Source of the DNA: Streptomyces sp. NBC_01381
GTDB taxonomy: Bacteria > Actinomycetota > Actinomycetes > Streptomycetales > Streptomycetaceae
Direction: 5' to 3'
DNA: 64,000 nt
Assembly (NCBI RefSeq): GCF_026340305.1
Contig: NZ_JAPEPI010000002.1
Coordinates: forward strand, 1,798,001-1,862,000
Part shown: positions 25,746 through 32,503 of the stretch, one piece after another
Layout: every line of letters begins with the position of its first letter
How positions within the stretch are numbered: position 1 is the first letter of the stretch
The notes under the pieces: model-generated
What the model saw: the letters and a program-made list of their open reading frames with translations, nothing else
The model's database searches: none
Told to the model about the DNA's origin: nothing
Position numbers and translations under genes: made by a program

Positions 25746-26459
25746 TCAGTGGATCCCGCACTCGGTCTTGGCGTTGCCGGCCCAGCGTCCGGCGCGCGCG
25801 TCCTCGCCCTCCAGGAGGCGGCGGGTGCAGGGCGCGCAGCCCACGGAGCCGTAGCCGTCCATGAGGAGGGGGTTGGTGAGGACGCCGTGCTCGGTGACGT
25901 AGGCGTCGACGTCGTCCTGTGCCCAGCGGGCGATCGGCGAGACCTTGACCTTCTGCCGCTTCTCGTCCCAGCCGACGACCGGGGTGTTCGCCCGGGTCGG
26001 GGACTCGTCGCGGCGCAGGCCCGTCGCCCACGCGGCGTACGAAGTCAGGCCCTCCTCAAGGGGCTTGACCTTCCGCATGGCGCAGCACAGGTCGGGGTTC
26101 CGGTCGTGCAGCTGCGCGCCGAACTCGGCGTCCTGCTCGGCGACGCTCTGCCGCGGCGTGAGCGTGATGACGTTGACGTCCATCACGGCGGCGACGGCGT
26201 CGCGGGTGCCGATGGTCTCGGGGAAGTGGTAGCCGGTGTCGAGGAACACCACGTCAACGCCGGGGCGGGCGCGCGACGCGAGGTGGGCGACGACGGCGTC
26301 CTCCATGGAGGAGGTCACGCAGAAGCGGGTGCCGAAGGTGTCGACGGCCCACTGGAGGATTTCGAGCGCGGAAGCGTCTTCCAGATCCCGCCCGGCCTGC
26401 TCGGCGAGCGCCTTCAACTCGTCGTTCGTACGCTGTTCCGTAGCCTGAACAGCCGTCAT
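25746..26459 (-). CDS. cysH: Phosphoadenylyl/adenylyl-sulfate reductase
   Basis: The 237-residue reductase makes sulfite from activated sulfate. The Cys pairs CC (in PDLCCAMRKVKP) and CAPC (in SVGCAPCTRR) bind a [4Fe-4S] cluster, and the C-terminal ECGIH carries the catalytic Cys. These residues mark the APS-reductase branch, even though a CysC kinase is encoded next door. The ATG at 26459 follows GGGGAAGAG and overlaps the stop of the zinc-ribbon gene (ATGA). Confidence 0.95.
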   Translation of the reverse strand: MTAVQATEQRTNDELKALAEQAGRDLEDASALEILQWAVDTFGTRFCVTSSMEDAVVAHLASRARPGVDVVFLDTGYHFPETIGTRDAVAAVMDVNVITLTPRQSVAEQDAEFGAQLHDRNPDLCCAMRKVKPLEEGLTSYAAWATGLRRDESPTRANTPVVGWDEKRQKVKVSPIARWAQDDVDAYVTEHGVLTNPLLMDGYGSVGCAPCTRRLLEGEDARAGRWAGNAKTECGIH

Positions 26460-26635
26460 ATCTCTTCCCCTCCACCGCTGTTGCGCTGAACCCCACGGGC
26501 GAGCAGCCCGAGGAACTTCAACTGGAAGGCCCGGTTGCACGCGGCGCATTCCCAGGCGCCGTGGCCGGTCTCGTTGGGACGCAGGTCCTCGTCACCGCAG
26601 TAGGGGCAGTGGAAGGGGGCGGCACGCTCGCTCAT
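26456..26635 (-). CDS. Small zinc-ribbon protein between sulfite reductase and cysH
   Basis: The 59-residue protein has two CxxC pairs, CPYC at residues 10-13 and CAAC at 31-34, forming a rubredoxin-like zinc ribbon, and a basic C-terminal half. It overlaps both neighbours by ATGA (sulfite reductase stop and cysH start), so it is made in fixed ratio with them. S. coelicolor has a similar small gene at the same place (SCO6101, from memory). It may carry iron or zinc, or help assemble or feed electrons to one of the reductases. Confidence 0.85.
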   Translation of the reverse strand: MSERAAPFHCPYCGDEDLRPNETGHGAWECAACNRAFQLKFLGLLARGVQRNSGGGEEI

Positions 26636-28329
26636 GAGAGGGCCTCCTCGCTGGCGCGCGCGACCCAGGTGGCGAAGCGCTCGTCGTCCGCACGCTCCTT
26701 CTCGAAGCGCTTGAGGACCCGCTCCACGTAGTCGGGCAGCTCGGCCGAAGTGACCTTCAGGCCACGGACCTTGCGGCCGAACCCGGCTTCGAGCCCGAGC
26801 GCGCCGCCCAGGTGCACCTGGAAGCCCTCGACCTGGTTGCCGTCGGCGTCCAGGACCAGCTGGCCCTTGAGGCCGATGTCGGCGACCTGGATGCGGGCGC
26901 AGGCGTTCGGGCAGCCGTTGATGTTGATGGTGATCGGGTGGTCGAACTCCGGGATGCGGCGCTCCAGTTCATCGATGAGCGAGGCGCCGCGCGCCTTGGT
27001 CTCGACGATCGCCAGCTTGCAGAACTCGATGCCGGTGCAGGCCATGGTGCCGCGCCGGAAGGGGGAGGGAGTGACCCGCAGATCGAGCGCTTCGAGCCCG
27101 GCGACGAGCGACTCGACCTGCGCCTCTTCGACATCGAGCACGATCATCTTCTGCTCGGCGGTGGTGCGGAGCCGTCCCGAGCCGTGGGCTTCGGCGACCT
27201 CGGCGATCTTCGTGAGGGTGGTGCCGTCCACACGGCCGACACGAGGAGCGAACCCGACGTAGAAGCGGCTGTCCTTCTGCTTGTGCACGCCGAGGTGGTC
27301 GCGCCAGGTGCCGGTCGGCTGCTCGGGCGCGGGCCCGTCGACGAGCTTCCGCTCGAGGTACTCGTCCTCCAGGACCTGCCGGAACTTCTCCGGGCCCCAG
27401 TCGGCGACCAGGAACTTCAACCGGGCGCGGTTGCGCAGGCGCCGGTAGCCGTAGTCACGGAAGATGCCGATGACACCGCCGTACACGTCCGGCACCTCGT
27501 CGAGCGGCACCCAGGCACCGAGCCGCACGCCCAGCTTTGGGTTGGTGGAGAGCCCGCCGCCGACCCAGAGGTCGAAGCCGGGCCCGTGCTCGGGGTGGTT
27601 GACGCCGACAAAAGCAATGTCATTGATCTCGTGAGCGACGTCGAGCTGCGGCGATCCGGAGACCGCGGACTTGAACTTGCGCGGCAGGTTGGAGAAGTCC
27701 GGGTTGCCGATGAAGCGGCGCTGGATCTCATCAATGGCGGGGGAGCCGTCGATGATCTCGTTCTCGGCGATACCGGCGACGGGCGAGCCGAGGATGACGC
27801 GGGGCGTGTCACCGCAGGCCTCGGTGGTGGAGAGCCCGACGGCTTCCAGCCGCTCCCAGATCTCGGGGACGTCCTCGATGCGGATCCAGTGGTACTGGAC
27901 GTTCTGCCGGTCGGTGAGGTCGGCGGTGCCGCGCGCGAACTCCTGCGAGATCTCGCCGATGACACGCAGCTGCTCGGTGGTGAGCCGTCCGCCGTCGATC
28001 CGCACCCGCAGCATGAAGTACTCGTCGTCCAGCTCCTCCGGCTCAAGGATCGCGGTCTTGCCGCCGTCGATCCCCTGCCGACGCTGGGTGTAGAGCCCCC
28101 ACCAGCGCATACGCCCGCGAAGATCGTTGGGGTCGATGGAATCGAACCCACGCTTCGAGTAGATCGTCTCAATGCGTGTCCGCACATTGAGACCGTCGTC
28201 GTCCTTCTTGAACTGCTCGTTGCCGTTGAGCGGCGTGAAGTGGCCAACGGCCCACTGGCCCTCACCACGGTGACGGCTCACCTTGCGCTTGGGCGCGGCA
28301 GTCGTGGGGTTTTCAGGGGTGGCAGCCAT
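26632..28329 (-). CDS. sir: Ferredoxin-dependent assimilatory sulfite (nitrite/sulfite) reductase
   Basis: The 565-residue sirohaem enzyme reduces sulfite to sulfide with six electrons from ferredoxin. It has two nitrite/sulfite reductase half-domains. The cluster ligands are CTGIEFC and GCPNAC near residues 435 and 480. Arg and Lys residues typical of the anion site lie in the DRQNVQYHW and RTTAEQK segments. Its place at the head of the cys operon makes sulfite, not nitrite, the expected substrate. ATG 28329 follows GAAGGA by nine nt. The gene is preceded by a leader ORF. Confidence 0.94.
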   Translation of the reverse strand: MAATPENPTTAAPKRKVSRHRGEGQWAVGHFTPLNGNEQFKKDDDGLNVRTRIETIYSKRGFDSIDPNDLRGRMRWWGLYTQRRQGIDGGKTAILEPEELDDEYFMLRVRIDGGRLTTEQLRVIGEISQEFARGTADLTDRQNVQYHWIRIEDVPEIWERLEAVGLSTTEACGDTPRVILGSPVAGIAENEIIDGSPAIDEIQRRFIGNPDFSNLPRKFKSAVSGSPQLDVAHEINDIAFVGVNHPEHGPGFDLWVGGGLSTNPKLGVRLGAWVPLDEVPDVYGGVIGIFRDYGYRRLRNRARLKFLVADWGPEKFRQVLEDEYLERKLVDGPAPEQPTGTWRDHLGVHKQKDSRFYVGFAPRVGRVDGTTLTKIAEVAEAHGSGRLRTTAEQKMIVLDVEEAQVESLVAGLEALDLRVTPSPFRRGTMACTGIEFCKLAIVETKARGASLIDELERRIPEFDHPITININGCPNACARIQVADIGLKGQLVLDADGNQVEGFQVHLGGALGLEAGFGRKVRGLKVTSAELPDYVERVLKRFEKERADDERFATWVARASEEALS

Positions 28330-28371
28330 GGCTATACGTCCTTCAAGGCGGGCTGAGGGCGGCTCTGACCT

Positions 28372-28403
28372 GCACACTTCGCGCTAAGGGCGCGGCGGTG
28401 CGC
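28372..28403 (-). promoter_or_regulatory. Hairpin between leader ORF and sulfite reductase
   Basis: On the minus strand GCGCAC pairs with GTGTGC (one G-U) and inside it CGCGC pairs with GCGCG around CCTTA. It sits between the leader stop and the sulfite reductase ribosome binding site, where an attenuator or translation-blocking stem would lie. There is no U-run. Confidence 0.35.
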
Positions 28404-28445
28404 AAGAAATCGGTCAAGCAGGGGGAGTCGTCGGCGCTGGTGCTG

Positions 28446-28529
28446 TCAGCTCGCCGGACACATGGCGCTGGACATGCGGCAGAGATCGACGTGACGTCGA
28501 CTCACCAAGGCAATTCCAGTGCGATCCAT
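28446..28529 (-). CDS. 27-residue cysteine-containing leader peptide of the sulfur operon
   Basis: The short ORF starts ATG 28529 and encodes 27 residues with TGIALVSRRHVDL in the first half, Cys17 and Cys24, and CPAS at the end. This pattern (ALVSRRHVDL...R.SSA.CP) is one I recall annotated as a putative leader peptide before actinobacterial sulfur genes. Ribosome progress over the Cys codons probably senses Cys-tRNA and adjusts expression of the downstream operon; cysteine-responsive attenuation of this kind is known in mycobacteria. The gap to sulfite reductase is 116 nt. Confidence 0.8.
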   Translation of the reverse strand: MDRTGIALVSRRHVDLCRMSSAMCPAS

Positions 28530-28548
28530 GGCGGAAGCGTGTCACGGG

Positions 28549-28554
28549 ACTTTA
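28549..28554 (-). promoter_or_regulatory. Likely -10 box of the sulfur operon
   Basis: TAAAGT on the minus strand lies 19 nt before the leader ATG. A -35 box is not clear (TTACGG about 18 nt upstream is the best). It would drive the roughly 9.6-kb operon down to the chelatase gene. Confidence 0.4.
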
Positions 28555-28611
28555 GACCCAGTCCACCAGTGCCCGTAATCTGGACACTCTCGTCCCACCT
28601 GATGAGACACA

Positions 28612-29106
28612 GTGACGTGGGTCACTCGGACGCCCATCTCCCCTATCACGGGCGTACTCAAGGATGCCTTCTCGGGCGGCCTGAAGGCACTGCCCGGGCG
28701 GCTCCTCTTTACCTGCGGTGGTGAGCGGCGCTTCCTGCGGCGGTACTCCGCCGAGCTGCACCTCCGGCATCACGAGGTGCCGATCCCCTTCGCGGTCCCT
28801 TCGGGCAAGAGCATGTACCTCAGGCGGGCGGGTTCCGCGGTGCGGGAGGAGCAGGGCGGGCGCCCGCTACGGCTGCTCGCCGGGCGCGTCACCCTATACC
28901 TGGACGGCCTCGACGAGCTCTCGGCGGCGGCTCGGCACGCCGTGGTGCACTGGATCAAGGACGTGGCGAGGTAGTACCCCCGGGCCGGGATGCTCATCAC
29001 CTGCCGGACGGCCGCCTACCCCACCCACCGGGAGCACCTCACCACCGGTCAGGTGGCCAACCTGGTCGTCGCCGGCCTGCGGAGCGGTGGACCCTCGCCT
29101 CCCTGA
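28612..29106 (+). pseudogene. Decayed NACHT-type NTPase fragment
   Basis: The frame encodes a piece of a NACHT NTPase: VPIPFAVPSGKS, then LRLLAGRVTLYLDGLDELS, which is the Walker B region of NACHT proteins. An in-frame TAG (28972-28974) interrupts it, and the same frame resumes with GMLITCRTAAYPTHREHL, matching the Arg-containing sensor segment that follows Walker B. The Walker A half and everything after the NTPase are missing. NACHT NTPases act in bacterial immunity and signalling; this copy is dead. Confidence 0.65.
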
Positions 29107-29137
29107 ACCCGCCCCGCGTTCCCGCCCCCTGCCTCAG

Positions 29138-29701
29138 CTACGCCCCCGGCCAAGGCCCCGGCGCAGCCACATCCGGCTCCTGCTCAACCTTCGTATCGAA
29201 AAGCTTGAAGCCGCGCCGCAGGTAGTTGTCCATCGCGTGCTCCCCGTCCTTGGAGCACGTGTGCAGCCACACCCGCTTCGTCGGCGTCAGCTCCGGCCAC
29301 CGCTCGGCCAGGTCCCAGGCGCGGCGGATGCCCTGCGAGAGCAGGTGGCCGCCGATGCGGCGGCCGCGGAAGGCGGGGATGAGGCCGAAGTAGACGATCT
29401 CGACGACACCGCCCTCCTGCGCCGCCAGTTCGACGTATCCAGCCGGCGTCCCCTTCTCGTACGCGACCCAGGTCTCGACGCCCGGCTTCCCGAGCTCCTC
29501 CTGCCACTGGTCGTAGGAGAGGGAGAGCCGGTCCGTCCAGCGGATGTCGCCGCCGACGGAGGCGTAGAGGAAGCGGCTGAACTCGGGGGAGGGGATCTCG
29601 GCCCGGACGATCCGCAGGTCGTCGCCCTCGGGCGCGGCGGCGGGGAGCAGATCGGTGGGAGCGGTCTGCTCCAGGGACCACGTGGTGACAGTGATGCTCA
29701 T
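29138..29701 (-). CDS. GNAT-family N-acetyltransferase
   Basis: The 187-residue acetyltransferase has the acetyl-CoA pyrophosphate loop IPAFRGRRIGGHLLSQGI (R-x-x-G-x-G/A type) and the upstream strand GVVEIVYFGL. The end DNYLRRGFKLFDT is typical of the family. The substrate is unknown. ATG 29701 was chosen because the family fold begins soon after it and no better site lies upstream. It is divergent from the metallopeptidase gene. Confidence 0.88.
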   Translation of the reverse strand: MSITVTTWSLEQTAPTDLLPAAAPEGDDLRIVRAEIPSPEFSRFLYASVGGDIRWTDRLSLSYDQWQEELGKPGVETWVAYEKGTPAGYVELAAQEGGVVEIVYFGLIPAFRGRRIGGHLLSQGIRRAWDLAERWPELTPTKRVWLHTCSKDGEHAMDNYLRRGFKLFDTKVEQEPDVAAPGPWPGA

Positions 29702-29810
29702 GCGGGTCAGCGAATCATGAGCCGCGCACCCTGGCCAAAGGGGTTCGGGATGCGGGAAGATCCCGCAGCGCTCTGCCACCCCCCGCATTCTTCTACCTGG
29801 AGGATGTTCC

Positions 29811-30836
29811 ATGGTCCGCCGCACACCCCGCGGCCTGCTCGCCGCGGCCACCGTCACCGTGGCCCTCGCGACGCTTGCCGCACCCGCTTCGGCCTCGGCC
29901 GACCCGCAGGCCCGCGTTTTCATGGTCAACCCCGTCCAGTCGTCGGGGGACCAGACCCTCGCCGACGACAAGGACTCCGCGAGCTCCGTTCCCGAGAGCG
30001 CCTATGCCACCGCCGCCCTGCGCCATCTCGACGCGAGCGGCGGGCTCAACGGGAAGTGGGCGTACGTCAGATCCGACACCGGTGCCTCCGCCAAGATCGC
30101 GGACGCCGGGACGTACACCCGCCACGATGACCAGTTCGAGCAGGTCATGGCGTATTTCTGGGTGAATGAGTCGCAGGAGTATCTGCAGAGCCTCGGCTTT
30201 GGGACCGAGCTTCCGGGTGCCAACGACCGTGCCCAGCCCGTCCGTATCAACCAGTGGGGTGCGGACAACTCCTTCTTCACGGACAAGAAGGCCGAGATCC
30301 GCTTCGGCAAGGGCGGTGTCGACGACGCCGAGGACGCGGAGGTTGTCGTGCATGAGTACGGGCACGCCGTCCACCACGCACAGGTGCCCGGCTTCGGCAC
30401 CTCCCTGGAAGCCGGGTCGATCGGCGAGGCCTGGGGCGACTATCTGGCGGTGTCGGTCGGCGCGTACGCGGACGCCAAGTACGGCTGGCCCGCGAAGGCG
30501 GACCTCGCCTGTGTCGCCGACTGGGACTCCGCCTCGTACTCGGACGCCCCGCACTGCCTGCGCCGCATCGACAGCGACAAGACGTACGCCGACCGGGAGG
30601 GCGAGGTGCACGCGGACGGTGAGATCTGGTCCCGCGCGCTCTTCGACATCCGCGGCAAGCTCGGTGCCCGCACCGCGGACCGGATCATCGTCAACGCCCA
30701 GTTCGGCTTCGCGCCCGACACCAGCTTCGAGGACGCGGCCGTGACGACGATCGCGACCGCGCAGAAGATGTACGGCAAGGGCGCGGCGGACGCGGTGCGC
30801 AAGGCGTTCCAGGCTCGGGAGATACCTGGCGTGTGA
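29811..30836 (+). CDS. Secreted M4/M36-like zinc metallopeptidase
   Basis: The 341-residue protein has a signal peptide ending near ASASA (about residue 30). H181-E-Y-G-H185 gives the HExxH zinc site, and E206 in SIGEAWGDY is the third ligand, as in thermolysin/fungalysin-type gluzincins. It is shorter than fungalysins and lacks their N-terminal FTP propeptide. A GGAGG site precedes the ATG. It is expected to degrade extracellular proteins. A stop-codon-bearing tandem repeat begins at its stop. Confidence 0.85.
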   Translation: MVRRTPRGLLAAATVTVALATLAAPASASADPQARVFMVNPVQSSGDQTLADDKDSASSVPESAYATAALRHLDASGGLNGKWAYVRSDTGASAKIADAGTYTRHDDQFEQVMAYFWVNESQEYLQSLGFGTELPGANDRAQPVRINQWGADNSFFTDKKAEIRFGKGGVDDAEDAEVVVHEYGHAVHHAQVPGFGTSLEAGSIGEAWGDYLAVSVGAYADAKYGWPAKADLACVADWDSASYSDAPHCLRRIDSDKTYADREGEVHADGEIWSRALFDIRGKLGARTADRIIVNAQFGFAPDTSFEDAAVTTIATAQKMYGKGAADAVRKAFQAREIPGV

Positions 30837-30861
30837 CTGACTGACTGACTGAGTGAGTGAG
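30834..30861. repeat. Tetranucleotide tandem repeat at a stop codon
   Basis: Four TGAC units (30834-30849) are followed by three TGAG units (30850-30861). The first TGA is the metallopeptidase stop. Because the period is four, TGA falls in all three forward frames. Confidence 0.9.
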
Positions 30862-30927
30862 TCGGTGGGGTTCCGCCGTCGGGAGGGTCTGCCCGGCGGC
30901 GGGGCCGTGCCATCCGGTGCTCGGCGT

Positions 30928-32220
30928 TCAAGGCTCCGGGACCCGTCGCGCCCTGCGCACCGTGGGCGCCGTCGAGTGCGGGAGCAGGTTCGCCGGGCGG
31001 TCGGGAAGCAGCACCTCGACGTCCACGTCCTCCGGAAAGCGGTACGGGCGGTGGGCGAGCAGACCGCCCAAGTAGCGGCGTACGCGGGACAGTTCGGCGC
31101 GGACCGTCACCGTGCGAGCCGGGTCGCCGAACATGTCCTCGGCCAGGTCCGACGCGCTGCGCCCCTTCGGATGCGTACTGAGGAGGTAGAGCAACTCTGC
31201 GTGGCGCGGGCTGAGTTCGTGGGTCCAGTTGCCGACGCCGCCGCCCTCGACGGTGACCGACCAGCGGCGCGGACCGCTCACGTCGAGGACCACACGGGTC
31301 GCGGCGAGCGGCCGTGGTTCCTCCTCGACGCGCAGCAGCCAGCCGCCGGGCAGCGGCTCCACCGCGCAGGTGCCGAGCGAGGGCAGCCAAGTGTGTCCTG
31401 CGGCAAGGGACTTGGGCAGGGATATCCGGTCCATCGGCGGCATCCCCGTGACCGCGGCCGTCCAGCCGTCGCCGTCCACCGCGACGGCGCGACCGTCGAG
31501 CCGGGCCAGGACCGGCGCCGCCACCGTCCGCAGCCGGTCGAGCGTCGTCAGATGGTTCTCCCGCAGCCGTGCCTCGGCGAGCTTGGCCACCGAGTCGACC
31601 AGGGCGAGCGTCGCCGGATGCATCGTGTTGAGCGGGCCGCTGACATCCACGACGCCGATGAGCCGGCCGGAGCGGGGATCGGTGATGGGCGCGCCCGTGC
31701 ACGTCCACGCGTGGTGGGTCTCCACGAAGTGCTCGGCGGAGAACACCTGCACGGGCCTGCGCACCACGAGCGGCGTGCCTATGCCGTTCGTGCCGACGAT
31801 GCTCTCGCCCCAGTCGGCGCCCAGTTCGAAGCCGAGCGAGTCGGCCTTGCGCAGCACCGTGGAGTTTCCCTCGCGCCACAGGACCCGGCCGTCGGCGTCA
31901 CAGACCACCATGATGTGATGCGCCGCGTCCGCCACCGAGACGAGCGCGTTCCGCAGCAGCGGAAGGACCTCTACCAGGGGCGATGTGCGGCGCCGCTCCT
32001 CCAGCTCCTCGACGCTGAGCAGCCGGGACCTGAAGTCCCGGTCCGGATCGACCCCGTCGTTCAGCATGCGACCCCAGGACTCACCGATCACCGGACGCGG
32101 CATCACGCGCGGCCGCTGCCCGGAGAGCGCCGCGTGGCGGACATGCGCGAGCAGCCGCGCGGCCTGCGTGCAGTCCATGGTGGCGATCCTCGCGAGGTTG
32201 ATCGTCGACGTCGCGGTCAT
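30928..32220 (-). CDS. GAF-domain regulator with C-terminal winged helix
   Basis: The 430-residue protein has the N-terminal sensory part of AcoR-type activators, with a GAF domain at about 90-215 (SIVGTNGIGTPLVVRRPVQV and WTCTGAPITDPRSGRLIGVV). It lacks the sigma-54 AAA+ domain. Instead it ends in an OmpR/SARP-like winged helix (about 335-410, LSPRHAELLYLLSTHP ... TVRAELSRVRRYLG). This arrangement is a known actinobacterial variant, often linked to alcohol or aldehyde metabolism genes; none is adjacent here. ATG 32220 follows GAAGGA; GTG 32223 is an alternative. Confidence 0.85.
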   Translation of the reverse strand: MTATSTINLARIATMDCTQAARLLAHVRHAALSGQRPRVMPRPVIGESWGRMLNDGVDPDRDFRSRLLSVEELEERRRTSPLVEVLPLLRNALVSVADAAHHIMVVCDADGRVLWREGNSTVLRKADSLGFELGADWGESIVGTNGIGTPLVVRRPVQVFSAEHFVETHHAWTCTGAPITDPRSGRLIGVVDVSGPLNTMHPATLALVDSVAKLAEARLRENHLTTLDRLRTVAAPVLARLDGRAVAVDGDGWTAAVTGMPPMDRISLPKSLAAGHTWLPSLGTCAVEPLPGGWLLRVEEEPRPLAATRVVLDVSGPRRWSVTVEGGGVGNWTHELSPRHAELLYLLSTHPKGRSASDLAEDMFGDPARTVTVRAELSRVRRYLGGLLAHRPYRFPEDVDVEVLLPDRPANLLPHSTAPTVRRARRVPEP

Positions 32221-32249
32221 CACTGAGTCCTTCCCGAACAGACCAGTGC

Positions 32250-32283
32250 GTCGGGGCCCGTACTCAGTCGGGGCCCGTACTCA
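32250..32283. repeat. 17-bp direct tandem repeat in promoter region
   Basis: GTCGGGGCCCGTACTCA occurs twice in tandem (32250-32266 and 32267-32283), 30 nt before the GAF regulator start. The central GGGCCC is palindromic. It may be a pair of regulator sites or a recent duplication. The gap 32284-32436 holds no gene but has an AT-rich patch (32310-32345) likely to be the promoter. Confidence 0.6.
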
Positions 32284-32436
32284 ATCGTGCCCCTTCGACG
32301 CCCGCAAGGGTATTAGTTCGGTAATAAACAATTGACTTGCAACCTCATGCAACCCTCGCGAACAGCCGTGCGGGAGTCGAAGCTTGGCCCAACGCCGTTC
32401 GCGCGGCGTTCACGCTCCTCAACGGGGCCTGAAAGC

Positions 32437-32470
32437 GGGGGTGGTGCCGTGTCGGCGCAGCACCACCCCC
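32437..32470. terminator. Hairpin terminator of the AidB-like gene
   Basis: GGGGGTGGTGC (32437-32447) pairs perfectly with GCACCACCCCC (32460-32470) over a 12-nt loop, 34 nt past the stop of the leftward gene. Confidence 0.75.
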
Positions 32471-32503
32471 GTGCCCCCGGTCAGTCCTCCCCCGTGACCT
32501 CGG

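Noticed and set aside
26812..28356. A 514-codon plus-strand frame over sulfite reductase
   Set aside because: It is rich in Leu/Val/Asp repeats typical of antisense frames and has no domain.
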